A DNA stretch of 64,000 nucleotides from an uncultured Clostridia bacterium. Lineage in GTDB: Bacteria; Bacillota; Clostridia; Oscillospirales; Ruminococcaceae. The stretch lies in NCBI GenBank assembly GCA_947624675.1, contig CANQLI010000008.1:51699-115698 (forward strand), written 5' to 3'. Below the pieces are notes generated by a model. That model saw only the letters and a list, made by a program, of their open reading frames with translations, did no database searches and was not told the DNA's origin. Every line of letters begins with the position of its first letter. Within the stretch, counting starts at the first letter, position 1. A program made the position numbers and the translations under genes. This document shows positions 1 through 8,881 of the stretch, piece by piece.

Positions 1-1371
1 TGTAAGGTGGTCCATCATCGGCTTGGCACGGGTTATGTCGTTGTCATAAGGAACCTCTTCATCGAGAATAGACCAGTCACCTGTTTCCTTTATATACTGA
101 GCTACCGCATATATCATCCAGAGCGGGTCGTCGGAAAAATCTCCGCCTATTTCGTGATTGCCCTTTTTGGTAAGAGGCTGATACTGATGATAACAGCCGC
201 CGTCCTCGTACTGTGTCGATGCAAGATCAATAAGACGCTCTCTTGCTCTGTCGGGTATCTGGTGTACAAAGCCGAGAAGATCCTGATTTGAATCCCTGAA
301 GCCCATTCCTCTTCCGATTCCGCTCTCAAAATATGACGCCGAGCGGCTCATATTGAAGGTCACCATACACTGATACTGATTCCAGATGTTTACCATCCTG
401 TTCATCTTGTCGTCGGGTGTGTTTACAGAGTATTTTGACAAAAGCTCGTCCCAGGTTTTCTTAAGCTCCTTTAAAGCGGCGTCGGCTTTTTTTGCGGTAT
501 TCATAGACTTTATCATATCGTAAGCCTTCTGCTTGTTCATTCCGCCGTTTTCGTCCCATTTGTCCTCGCCGTTTTCAACATATCCAAGCAAAAATACCAA
601 GGTCTTTTCTTCATCAGGCTCAAGAGTGAGGTTTATCATATGTGATGCTATCGGCGACCAGCCGTCCGCTACTGAATTGGAGGACTCGCCTTTAAGCACA
701 CATTGAGGATTGTCAAATCCGTTATAAAGTCCGATAAACGACTCTCTGTCGGTGTCAAAGCCGTCGATAGGGCAGTTTACGGTATAAAATGCAAAGTGAT
801 CCCGTCTTTCCTTATACTCGGTCTTGTGGTATATTGTCGAGCCTTCGATCTCTACCTCTCCTGTGTTGAAGTTTCGCTGAAAGTTCGTTGAGTCGTCCTG
901 TGCGTCCCACAAGCACCACTCGATAAACGAGAAGAGTTTAAGCTCTTTTTTCTGGTCGGAGGAGTTTTTAATGACGAGCTTCTGAACTTCTCCGTTAAAG
1001 TCCTGAGGAACGAAGAAGGTTACCTCGGCACAAACGCCGTTTTTTTCTCCGCTTATTATTGTATAACCCATTCCGTGACGGCAGGAGTATTTGTCGAGCT
1101 CCGTCTTCACAGGGCTCCAACCGGGCGACCATATTGTATCGCCGTCCTTTACATAAAAGTACCTTCCTCCGACATCTACCGGCACATTATTATAGCGGTA
1201 TCTTGTTATTCTTCTTAATCTTGCGTCCTTAAAAAAGTGATAACCGCCCGCCGTGTTTGAAATGAGGGAGAAAAACTCCTGTGTTCCCAGATAGTTTATC
1301 CAAGGATACGGGGTTTTTGGATCTGTGATGACATATTCCTTGTTAGCGTCGTCAAAATGTCCGAATTTCAT
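1..1371 (-). CDS. Cellobiose phosphorylase (GH94), 5' part only
   Basis: Intracellular phosphorolysis of cellobiose to alpha-glucose-1-phosphate and glucose, which saves one ATP per disaccharide. The reading frame is open from ATG at 1371 to the window edge (457 codons). Clostridial cellobiose phosphorylases are about 810 residues, so roughly the C-terminal 44% lies outside the window. The N-terminus reads [18 protein letters not shown] and continues with [11 protein letters not shown], the highly conserved GH94 opening as I recall it from Clostridium thermocellum CepA. Later pieces such as [20 protein letters not shown] also fit this family. The ribosome site AAGGAGAGG sits just upstream. 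It lies 84 bp downstream of a mutarotase-like gene on the same strand, so the two are probably co-transcribed. Cellodextrin phosphorylase is the main alternative but has a different N-terminus. Confidence 0.93.
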   Translation of the reverse strand, partial: MKFGHFDDANKEYVITDPKTPYPWINYLGTQEFFSLISNTAGGYHFFKDARLRRITRYRYNNVPVDVGGRYFYVKDGDTIWSPGWSPVKTELDKYSCRHGMGYTIISGEKNGVCAEVTFFVPQDFNGEVQKLVIKNSSDQKKELKLFSFIEWCLWDAQDDSTNFQRNFNTGEVEIEGSTIYHKTEYKERRDHFAFYTVNCPIDGFDTDRESFIGLYNGFDNPQCVLKGESSNSVADGWSPIASHMINLTLEPDEEKTLVFLLGYVENGEDKWDENGGMNKQKAYDMIKSMNTAKKADAALKELKKTWDELLSKYSVNTPDDKMNRMVNIWNQYQCMVTFNMSRSASYFESGIGRGMGFRDSNQDLLGFVHQIPDRARERLIDLASTQYEDGGCYHQYQPLTKKGNHEIGGDFSDDPLWMIYAVAQYIKETGDWSILDEEVPYDNDITRAKPMMDHLT

Positions 1372-1455
1372 AACTTTTCCTCTCCTTAATATTTAACAAA
1401 TTATTTTTTTCAGTAAATAATATATGTGACAGTAAGCTTTGATTTCCTGAAGCGT

Positions 1456-2463
1456 TTAAAGCTTTACCACCTTAAAACTTTGTGAACAGCAAAATTCCTC
1501 GCCGAATAAAAGCTCCTTATAGCCTGATATACCGGCGTCGAGCTCAAGGTTCGGAGCGTTTATCATCGCCGTCATAGGCTCGGGACAAAAGTATCCTTTA
1601 TCTCCAGAATCGTTCCACATATTGTAAAACTTAAACTCTTTGCTTACCTCGTTGAGAAGAGCGATACCTTTTGCGTCGTCGTAAACTACCGTTCCGTTAA
1701 ACGGTTTTCCGTCAAAGGTGTTGGGAACTGCCGTATACATATCGTTTTCGATGACCTGTCCGGTAGGGCGTTTTGTGCCGTTTTTATATTCGATGTCCCA
1801 GTCGCTCAGCGCTAATAGCCGCTCGGTCGGCAAAAACCTTTCGCTCAACTCGCACCTTTCACCTATCGGGACGCAGAGGCGCATATCCTTTTCGCTTGAG
1901 CCGTTTACAAGCGGAGCGTTTATACAGGTGTGTGTGCATATTGACACGGGGAGAGCTTTTTTTGACAAATTTTTAAGAAGTATTTTTTGGTAAAGTCCGT
2001 TTTGCGACAGCTCAAATGTAATTGTTATTTTAAAGTCAACATCAAAATACTTATACATTTCGTCATCTTTATTATATGTGAAAGAACCGGACATAACCGC
2101 TTTATCCTTATCCGTTTTCAGCTCGTTAAGCTCATACGGGCGTTTAAAAACAAATCCGTGGATGTAGTTTTGATAATCCGGCTCGTTTATAGGCATCTGA
2201 TATGTGGTGTCGGAGGTTTTTATGATTCCCCTGTCAAAACGGTTCGGAAGATACATTGTCGGAAGTCCCCATATAGCCGGAGCTTCCTTTATCGTTTCGA
2301 TAGAAACATCGTCACGGTATCTGAATATCTCACAGTCAAGCGGAATATTTCTGAGTCTTAAGACCTGATTTCCTATTGACGGACAAATCACCGCCTCATA
2401 TCCGCCCGCACAAAGGCGCACACAGCTTGTGTTTTTAAAAACAATTTTTTCTGCTGATGACAT
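1456..2463 (-). CDS. Aldose 1-epimerase (mutarotase)-like protein
   Basis: 335 residues, cytoplasmic, with the galactose-mutarotase (aldose epimerase) fold pattern. Catalytic-type residues are visible: YIHGF (His102), CTHTC (His178) and FCPEPMTAMINAPN (Glu295), matching the His/His/Glu arrangement of the family. It is expected to interconvert alpha and beta anomers of a free sugar; the exact sugar cannot be read from sequence. It is the first gene of an operon with cellobiose phosphorylase, which suggests it works on glucose or cellobiose anomers around that reaction (inference). ATG at 2463 is preceded by GCGGAGGAAG at good spacing, and a consensus promoter lies upstream. Confidence 0.82.
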   Translation of the reverse strand: MSSAEKIVFKNTSCVRLCAGGYEAVICPSIGNQVLRLRNIPLDCEIFRYRDDVSIETIKEAPAIWGLPTMYLPNRFDRGIIKTSDTTYQMPINEPDYQNYIHGFVFKRPYELNELKTDKDKAVMSGSFTYNKDDEMYKYFDVDFKITITFELSQNGLYQKILLKNLSKKALPVSICTHTCINAPLVNGSSEKDMRLCVPIGERCELSERFLPTERLLALSDWDIEYKNGTKRPTGQVIENDMYTAVPNTFDGKPFNGTVVYDDAKGIALLNEVSKEFKFYNMWNDSGDKGYFCPEPMTAMINAPNLELDAGISGYKELLFGEEFCCSQSFKVVKL

Positions 2464-2513
2464 AAAGCTTCCTCCGCTAAAAGTATTATTTTAAAAGTTC
2501 TGCATACAATTAA

Positions 2514-2542
2514 AGTATAACACATAATTTTTTTATAAGCAA
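2514..2542 (-). promoter_or_regulatory. SigA-type promoter of the mutarotase-cellobiose phosphorylase operon
   Basis: On the minus strand TTGCTT (2542-2537) is separated by 17 bp from TATACT (2519-2514). Transcription would start near 2507, about 45 nt ahead of the mutarotase ATG. No obvious operator or cre-like site was recognised. Confidence 0.7.
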
Positions 2543-2661
2543 CAAAATTTACACAATTAAACATATTTTCCCAAAAGTTTTTTTAGGCTGATTGAATAAA
2601 GTTTAATACACGGGGCAATATACTTTTAGCACAATGGTGTGCGCTAAAGGAGGTATTGCTT

Positions 2662-2871
2662 ATGTTAGATAAGATAGCGCTTTTTCTGCTTATAATCGGC
2701 GGACTTAACTGGGGACTCGTAGGAATATTCGAGTTTGACCTGGTAGCGTTTTTATTCGGCTCGTCCACATCGCTTTTGAGCAGAATAGTGTATATCGTAA
2801 TTGCCGCGTGTGCGCTTTGGTGCATATCGCTGTACTTCAAGGAACATTCTCTTATAAAAGCAGAGGAATAG
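2662..2871 (+). CDS. DUF378 family small membrane protein
   Basis: 69 residues starting MLDKIALFLLIIGGLNWGL. The LLIIGGLNWGLVG segment is the hallmark of the DUF378 family (Bacillus YuzA-like). There are two predicted membrane helices, about residues 3-30 and 38-58, and no catalytic motif; the function of the family is unknown. A TTG six bases upstream is in frame, but ATG at 2662 has the better spacing (8 nt) from AAAGGAGG at 2647-2653, so it was chosen. The gene stands alone between divergent units. A hairpin-rich tract follows it. Confidence 0.85.
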   Translation: MLDKIALFLLIIGGLNWGLVGIFEFDLVAFLFGSSTSLLSRIVYIVIAACALWCISLYFKEHSLIKAEE

Positions 2872-2882
2872 CTTCCTTAATA

Positions 2883-2999
2883 AAGCCTGTGCAAAGGTGC
2901 ACGGGCTTGAAGAAAAGAGAGCTTTTTGCATATACTTCATTGAGGATCGGGTTTTAGCAATGAAGAAATGCTGTATAAAAAAGCTCTCTTTTCTTTTTT
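2883..2999 (+). terminator. Two successive hairpins, the second about 80 nt long and ending in a T-rich tail
   Basis: Hairpin 1 pairs 2883-2892 (AAGCCTGTGC) with 2899-2908 (GCACGGGCTT), one G-T pair. Hairpin 2 pairs a perfect 15-nt outer arm, 2913-2927 (AAAAGAGAGCTTTTT), with 2978-2992. An inner stem pairs CTTCATTG (2935-2942) with CAATGAAG (2958-2965). A CTTTTTTA tail follows. Simple termination of the DUF378 transcript is possible, but the second structure is much longer than an ordinary terminator. Confidence 0.6.
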
Positions 3000-3108
3000 A
3001 TTATCTTAAAAGTGCAGTTTCTTTGAAACTTTTGCACAAAACTGCGTATTAAAATTTAGTCAGAATGCCGATTAGTTTTGAACAAAAAATGAATTTTTAT
3101 CCAAAAGC

Positions 3109-3171
3109 TTGACTTTTATTTGGAGGTATACTATAATACAAATGGTGATATTTTATATTACATAAAATATC
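3109..3171 (+). promoter_or_regulatory. Strong orphan promoter followed by a perfect palindrome
   Basis: TTGACT (3109-3114), a 17-bp spacer and TATAAT (3132-3137) make a near-consensus SigA promoter. The start site would be near 3144. Immediately downstream is a perfect 10-bp inverted repeat, GATATTTTAT (3147-3156), loop ATTAC, ATAAAATATC (3162-3171). No convincing coding sequence follows before the terminator at 3324-3359, so the product may be a short untranslated RNA of about 200 nt (inference). Apart from the hairpins, this promoter and the guaB terminator, I see nothing else in 2872-3383. Confidence 0.5.
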
Positions 3172-3323
3172 ATTCGTTTTGTTGTCTCCTTTCTTTTGTT
3201 CTACACATAGTTTTTTTATTTTATCTTTGCAGTATCGTATTTTCGGTGCTGCTTATTTTTTTATTTATGATATATAATTTTGGGCTGAGTGAGCCGAACG
3301 GACATCTGTGATTAGTTATAATC

Positions 3324-3359
3324 AAAAAAGCGACCAAGGATTTTTACCTTGATCGCTTT
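3324..3359 (-). terminator. Intrinsic terminator of guaB
   Basis: Arms 3327-3339 (AAAGCGACCAAGG) and 3347-3359 pair with one mismatch. On the minus strand the stem is followed by a run of T (A run at 3324-3329). It lies 25 bp past the guaB stop codon and could also stop plus-strand transcription from the orphan promoter. Confidence 0.8.
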
Positions 3360-3383
3360 GTTATATTTTAAAAAAGTTAAAGA

Positions 3384-4880
<1,497 letters not shown>

Positions 4881-4913
4881 TCATAAATATAATCCGTTTG
4901 AGTATTACCCATT

Positions 4914-4942
4914 AGTATACATCATTTTATATTAAATGTCAA
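4914..4942 (-). promoter_or_regulatory. SigA-type promoter of guaB
   Basis: On the minus strand TTGACA (4942-4937), 17-bp spacer, TATACT (4919-4914). The start would be near 4907, leaving a leader of about 48 nt. I did not recognise a purine riboswitch or PurR-type site in this short leader. Between this promoter and copy A of the 103-bp repeat (about 4945-5090) the DNA is AT-rich and shows nothing else. Confidence 0.85.
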
Positions 4943-5093
4943 CACAAAAAAATTAAATCAGCGAAAGGTACAAGAGTAAATCAAGTATCATTATCAAATT
5001 AAAATATTATCCGGAAAAAACAGTTTGCTGTTAAGGAAAAGAGCGGAGTGTTAATAAAAATGATCCCGTTACTATAAAGCCTGGTTTGTTAAC

Positions 5094-5196
5094 AAACTAT
5101 GAATATTGTAAACATTCTGTTACAAAAGATGATTTATTTTATGAAGAATGTACGTTTGCGTACATTTTTTCCTGATTTTGCACTATTAGTAGAGGG
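5094..5196 (+). repeat. 103-bp intergenic repeat, copy A (inverted relative to copy B at 37335-37437)
   Basis: Copy A equals the reverse complement of 37335-37437 at 100 of 103 positions with no gaps; the differences are three single substitutions. It contains a perfect 8-bp hairpin, AATGTACG-TTTG-CGTACATT, followed by T residues on this strand, like a small intrinsic terminator. A second, imperfect stem is TTGTAAAC/GTTACAA. It sits directly beyond the T-tract of the rnf operon terminator. No coding frame is conserved. It could be a small RNA gene ending in its own terminator, or a short dispersed element. Confidence 0.85.
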
Positions 5197-5198
5197 AC

Positions 5199-5240
5199 AA
5201 AAAAAAAATAAAAGCCAAAAGGCTTAGCGCCGTTTGGCTT
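5199..5240 (-). terminator. Intrinsic terminator of the apbE-rnf operon
   Basis: On the minus strand AAGCCAAA (5240-5233) pairs with TTTGGCTT (5219-5212), with a GC-rich loop, followed by TTTTATTTTTTTTT. It lies about 27 bp after the rnfB stop codon. Confidence 0.85.
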
Positions 5241-5266
5241 GATGCAATAATCTTATCGGGGGAATT

Positions 5267-6106
5267 TTATGTATTCACTGTGTTTATTAAAGAATTTTTA
5301 CTGTCCTCGCCCATCTCCTCACAGAGATCTCTAATTACTCCCATCTTACAAGCGTCCTTGCACTTTCCGCAGTTTACGCACTTTGAATAGTCTATCTTAG
5401 CGAAGTTGTTCTCGACCCTGATCGCACCGATCTCACAAGCCCGCTCGCACATCCTGCAGCCTATACAGCCGTTTTTACAGACTGAGCGTGTGATTTTTCC
5501 TATGTCGGTAGATGAACACTTTACTTCGTAGCGAAGCTCTGCGGGGCGTATCTCAATAATGTTTTTAGGACAAACATCAGCGCATTTTCCGCAGCCGATA
5601 CAAAGGCTCTTGTTTATGACAGATACCCCGTTGATGATATTTATAGCATTATTGTCACAGACTTCTACACAGTCTCCGTAACCAAGACAGCCGTTTGTGC
5701 ACATTTTGCTGCCCTGATAAAACTGAGACGCCGCAAGACAGGATTGCATACCTTGATATTCAAAGCGTCTTTTTGCGCTGTCGCGTCCGCCCGAACACTT
5801 TACAAAAGCGACATATCTGCTTTTTGCTTTTACTTCAATACCGAGTATTTCTCCTATCGCTTTTGCTGCGTCTTCACCGCCGGGGCGGCAAAGATTCGGC
5901 TCCTCGCCGTTTTTCACTATTGCTTCCGCATAAGCGTTGCATCCCGTAAAGCCGCAGGCGCCGCAGTTTATCTGCGGAAGAGCGTTTTCGATTTTTTCAA
6001 GCCGCTCGTCGGTCTTAACATAAAAAACCTTAGCCGCAACGGTGAGTAAAACGCCTGCTGCGAGCCCGAGAGCCGCAAACAATATTATCGGTAACAGATA
6101 TTCCAT
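5267..6106 (-). CDS. rnfB: Rnf complex subunit B (polyferredoxin)
   Basis: Membrane-anchored electron-input subunit of the ferredoxin:NAD+ oxidoreductase. 279 residues. One N-terminal membrane helix (about residues 3-27) is followed by the RnfB Fe-S domain with Cys48, 51, 56 and 73 (NCGACGFTGCNAYAE). Four further [4Fe-4S]-type motifs follow at about Cys136-150, 169-179, 214-224 and 243-253. It is the last gene of the operon. ATG at 6106 follows GGAGTAGAG. Unlike the other rnf junctions it is separated from rnfA by 67 bp that hold an AT-rich hairpin, which may adjust its expression. Confidence 0.95.
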   Translation of the reverse strand: MEYLLPIILFAALGLAAGVLLTVAAKVFYVKTDERLEKIENALPQINCGACGFTGCNAYAEAIVKNGEEPNLCRPGGEDAAKAIGEILGIEVKAKSRYVAFVKCSGGRDSAKRRFEYQGMQSCLAASQFYQGSKMCTNGCLGYGDCVEVCDNNAINIINGVSVINKSLCIGCGKCADVCPKNIIEIRPAELRYEVKCSSTDIGKITRSVCKNGCIGCRMCERACEIGAIRVENNFAKIDYSKCVNCGKCKDACKMGVIRDLCEEMGEDSKNSLINTVNT

Positions 6107-6137
6107 TTACTCTACTCCAATCTAAAAGAAAAATTAG

Positions 6138-6167
6138 AATTAAATCAATACTTTTTCTGATTTAATT
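6138..6167 (-). other. Intercistronic hairpin between rnfA and rnfB
   Basis: A perfect 10-bp inverted repeat: AATTAAATCA (6138-6147) and TGATTTAATT (6158-6167), loop of 10 nt. It has no T-tract, so it is more likely an RNA processing or stability element than a terminator (inference). Confidence 0.5.
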
Positions 6168-6173
6168 TATTAA

Positions 6174-6755
6174 TCAAGAAAAAAGTCCGCCGAAGCCCAT
6201 AAAGCTTAGAGAAACAATGCTCGCGGCGACAAGTGTTGCCGGAACGCCCTTAAACATTGCCGGAACGCTGTCCGAGGAATCTATCTTTTGTCTTACGCCT
6301 GAAAAAAGCAAAAGCGCAACAGTAAAGCCCACGCCGGTTCCGAGGGCATTTACCATAGCTTCTAAGAAGCTGTATCCCTCGTCTATATTTGTGATTGTAA
6401 CGCCGAGTACGGCACAGTTTGTGGTTATTAGCGGAAGATATACGCCGAGAGCTTTATATAGCGGAGGCATTATCTTTTTCAGGATTATCTCAACAAGCTG
6501 TACAAAAAGAGCGATAAGAAGGATAAACGCTACTGTTTTAAGATATTCGATGTCAAGAGATTCAAGAAGCTTGTATACGGGATATGTTACCGCAGTTGCA
6601 CAAAGCATTACGAAGATGACTGCCGCGCCCATTCCGAGACAGTTTTTAAGTACCTTTGAAACTCCGAGGAACGGACATATACCCATAAACTGAGACAATA
6701 CTATGTTGTTTACGAGAATAGCCGACAGCATTATTACAAGAAGATGCACCGCCAT
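6174..6755 (-). CDS. rnfA: Rnf complex subunit A
   Basis: 193-residue integral membrane protein with about six helices, of the RnfA/NqrE family. The half-helix motifs MGICPFLG (Cys27) and TTNCAVLG (Cys114) contain the cysteines that, with those of RnfE, are known to hold a [2Fe-2S] cluster in the membrane core and pass electrons across the bilayer. Start ATG 6755 lies just after the rnfE stop (6757), consistent with tight co-translation in rnfCDGEAB. Full length. Confidence 0.96.
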   Translation of the reverse strand: MAVHLLVIMLSAILVNNIVLSQFMGICPFLGVSKVLKNCLGMGAAVIFVMLCATAVTYPVYKLLESLDIEYLKTVAFILLIALFVQLVEIILKKIMPPLYKALGVYLPLITTNCAVLGVTITNIDEGYSFLEAMVNALGTGVGFTVALLLFSGVRQKIDSSDSVPAMFKGVPATLVAASIVSLSFMGFGGLFS

Positions 6756-6756
6756 T

Positions 6757-7419
6757 TTATATACCTCCGTTTCTTAGCTTTTCACACGACGCCATATTCG
6801 GACAGCCCTTACAGCCTATTTCCTTCGGCGGTTTTTTATGCTTTAGCTTGTTTACGACCGCTATAATAATACCGAGGGTAAAAAATCCTCCGGCAGGAAG
6901 AATAAATATCGTCATAGGAGATTCGTTTAGAAGCGGTAAGGAAAAGCCGAATACCGTTCCGTTTCCCAATATCTCTCTAACAGTGCCCATAAGGGTAAGT
7001 GAAAGCGTAAAGCCGAGTCCCATTCCGAGACCGTCAAGTATAGACGGAACTACCTTGTTTTTGCTTGCAAAAACCTCTGCTCTTCCAAGAATGATACAGT
7101 TTACTGTGATAAGCGAAAGGAAAATTCCAAGACTGTCATAGAGTGTCGGAACATATCCTTTTAATAAAAATTCAATTAGCGTTACAAAGCCTGCGATTAT
7201 AACTATGTAACAGGGAAGCCTTACCGCATCGGGAATTATCTTTTTAAGAAGAGATATTACAATATTCGAGCCGACAAGCACAAAGGTAGTCGCTAATCCC
7301 ATTCCTATTCCGTTTGAAGCCTGTGTTGTCACCGCAAGCGTCGGACACATTCCCAAAAGGGTGACAAGCGTAGGATTTTCCTTTATAAAGCCCTTGGTAA
7401 ATTCCTTTAAGTTACTCAT
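6757..7419 (-). CDS. rnfE: Rnf complex subunit E
   Basis: 220-residue integral membrane protein, RnfE/NqrD family, partner of RnfA. The motifs LGMCPTLAV (Cys25) and TVNCIILG (Cys108) mirror the RnfA cysteines. The cytoplasmic C-terminus ends in a cysteine-rich tail, GCKGCPNMASCEKL, with three Cys after a KHKKPPKE stretch; its role is unknown to me. ATG 7419 overlaps the rnfG stop by 4 nt (ATGA), implying translational coupling. Confidence 0.96.
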   Translation of the reverse strand: MSNLKEFTKGFIKENPTLVTLLGMCPTLAVTTQASNGIGMGLATTFVLVGSNIVISLLKKIIPDAVRLPCYIVIIAGFVTLIEFLLKGYVPTLYDSLGIFLSLITVNCIILGRAEVFASKNKVVPSILDGLGMGLGFTLSLTLMGTVREILGNGTVFGFSLPLLNESPMTIFILPAGGFFTLGIIIAVVNKLKHKKPPKEIGCKGCPNMASCEKLRNGGI

Positions 7420-7928
7420 TGTCTTGCCTCCATATCTGCCGCCAGAGCAAGCTTTACAGCGGCTTTAAGTCCCTTTGATGAAAATGTTGCGCCTGTTACG
7501 GCATCGACTCCGTCCGCATCAGCTTCGCTTTTTAATCCGACATATGTTTTTAAGTAGTCATCATTATTTACCTTTGTTCCAAGCCCCGGGGTCTCGGAGC
7601 AGGAGATAAACGATACTCCCTCGACTGCGCCGTCCTTGATCCCTACGAGAATATGAATCCCGTCGGAATTGTAGCCGTCGGTGGTTACTTCATAAACATA
7701 AAGTCCGCCTTCTCCTTCTATTATCTTATCAACTCCGTCAAAGGTCTTGTCGGTCTGGGTGTATGTACCCTCTCCGAAAGCCGAGGTAAGTGATTCGTTT
7801 AAGGTTTCCCTGTTTATTTCCTCTACTCTTTCCTTGGTGATATTGTTCACAAATATAAGCGCACCGGATATGACTGTGCATATTATTGTAAGGACGAGAG
7901 GCGGAAGAACGGTAGTTTTTAAATTCAT
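7416..7928 (-). CDS. rnfG: Rnf complex subunit G (FMN-binding)
   Basis: 170 residues with one N-terminal membrane helix (about 8-28) and an extracytoplasmic FMN-binding domain. The flavinylation motif is VTGATFSS, with the acceptor Thr148, the residue to which ApbE links FMN by a phosphoester bond. It overlaps both neighbours by ATGA junctions (7925-7928 with rnfD, 7416-7419 with rnfE). Full length. Confidence 0.95.
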   Translation of the reverse strand: MNLKTTVLPPLVLTIICTVISGALIFVNNITKERVEEINRETLNESLTSAFGEGTYTQTDKTFDGVDKIIEGEGGLYVYEVTTDGYNSDGIHILVGIKDGAVEGVSFISCSETPGLGTKVNNDDYLKTYVGLKSEADADGVDAVTGATFSSKGLKAAVKLALAADMEARQ

Positions 7929-8863
7929 TGTTCGTCACCGGCCTTTCCTGATTTCCTGACCGCTCCGAACGGTCTGGTTTTAGTAGCCATATCAATAAAC
8001 GGAGTCAGAATATTCATAAACAGAATAGCAAACGAAACGCCCTCCGCCATAGAACAGTAAAACCGTATGACGCAGGTGATAACTCCGCAGCCTATACCGA
8101 AAACAAGCTTTCCTAAGCCTGTGACAGGAGTTGTCACATAGTCGGTCGCCATAAATATAGCTCCGAGCATAACGCCGCCCGATAATATCTGATAAAGCGC
8201 GTCCTCTCCGGCAAGGAAAGAAAACAGTGCGACGGTTCCTATAAAGCATACAGGTGTGACAGGGGAAATGACCTTAAGCGCCACAAGATAAATCCCTCCG
8301 ATAATAAGAGCAAGCGCACATACCTCTCCGACTGTTCCGCCGCAGTTTCCCAAAAACAGGTCGAGATAACCGGCGTTTTTTGTAACGAGCGGAGTAGCGC
8401 CGGTAGTTATCTCATCTGCAGTGTAATAAAATGGCTTTACCCAAGTTGTCATAGCGCTTGTAAATGAGAGCATAAGCACTATTCTTCCGACAATAGCCGG
8501 ATTAGCAAAGTTTTTTCCTAGTCCGCCGAAAAGCTCTTTTACTACGGCTATCGCGATAAACGAGCCGAGCGCTGCCATCCAGAACGGAAGTGTCGCAGGA
8601 AGATTTAGCGCAAGCAAAAGCCCCGTAACAACAGCGGAAAGGTCGTTTATTGTCGTCGGCTTTTTTCTTAGCATACAGCAGACAGCCTCCCAGACAACGG
8701 CTGTTCCGGTTGTTACCAGTATCAGCAAAAGCGCTCTAATTCCAAAAATAACCGTCGCCGCGATAATGCTCGGTACAAGCGCTATAATGACATGGAGCAT
8801 TATTTTTTGAGTGGTTCTTGAGCTTACTCTGTGCGGCGAGGAGTATACATTTAAATTTTCCAT
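7925..8863 (-). CDS. rnfD: Rnf complex subunit D (FMN-binding membrane subunit)
   Basis: 312-residue membrane protein of the RnfD/NqrB family with about nine to ten helices, taken to be part of the ion-translocating core. The flavinylation motif ITTGATPLV places the covalent FMN on Thr157. The family core NDLSAVVTGLLLALNLP and the GRIVLMLSF segment are present. Start ATG 8863 is 18 bp after the rnfC stop and preceded by AAGGAGTT. Confidence 0.96.
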   Translation of the reverse strand: MENLNVYSSPHRVSSRTTQKIMLHVIIALVPSIIAATVIFGIRALLLILVTTGTAVVWEAVCCMLRKKPTTINDLSAVVTGLLLALNLPATLPFWMAALGSFIAIAVVKELFGGLGKNFANPAIVGRIVLMLSFTSAMTTWVKPFYYTADEITTGATPLVTKNAGYLDLFLGNCGGTVGEVCALALIIGGIYLVALKVISPVTPVCFIGTVALFSFLAGEDALYQILSGGVMLGAIFMATDYVTTPVTGLGKLVFGIGCGVITCVIRFYCSMAEGVSFAILFMNILTPFIDMATKTRPFGAVRKSGKAGDEQ

Positions 8864-8881
8864 ATATCAAAACTCCTTATG

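Noticed and set aside
3120..3311. 63-codon plus-strand frame
   Set aside because: It starts inside the -10/-35 region of the orphan promoter, has no ribosome site and a composition of hydrophobic Leu/Phe/Ile codons expected from AT-rich DNA.
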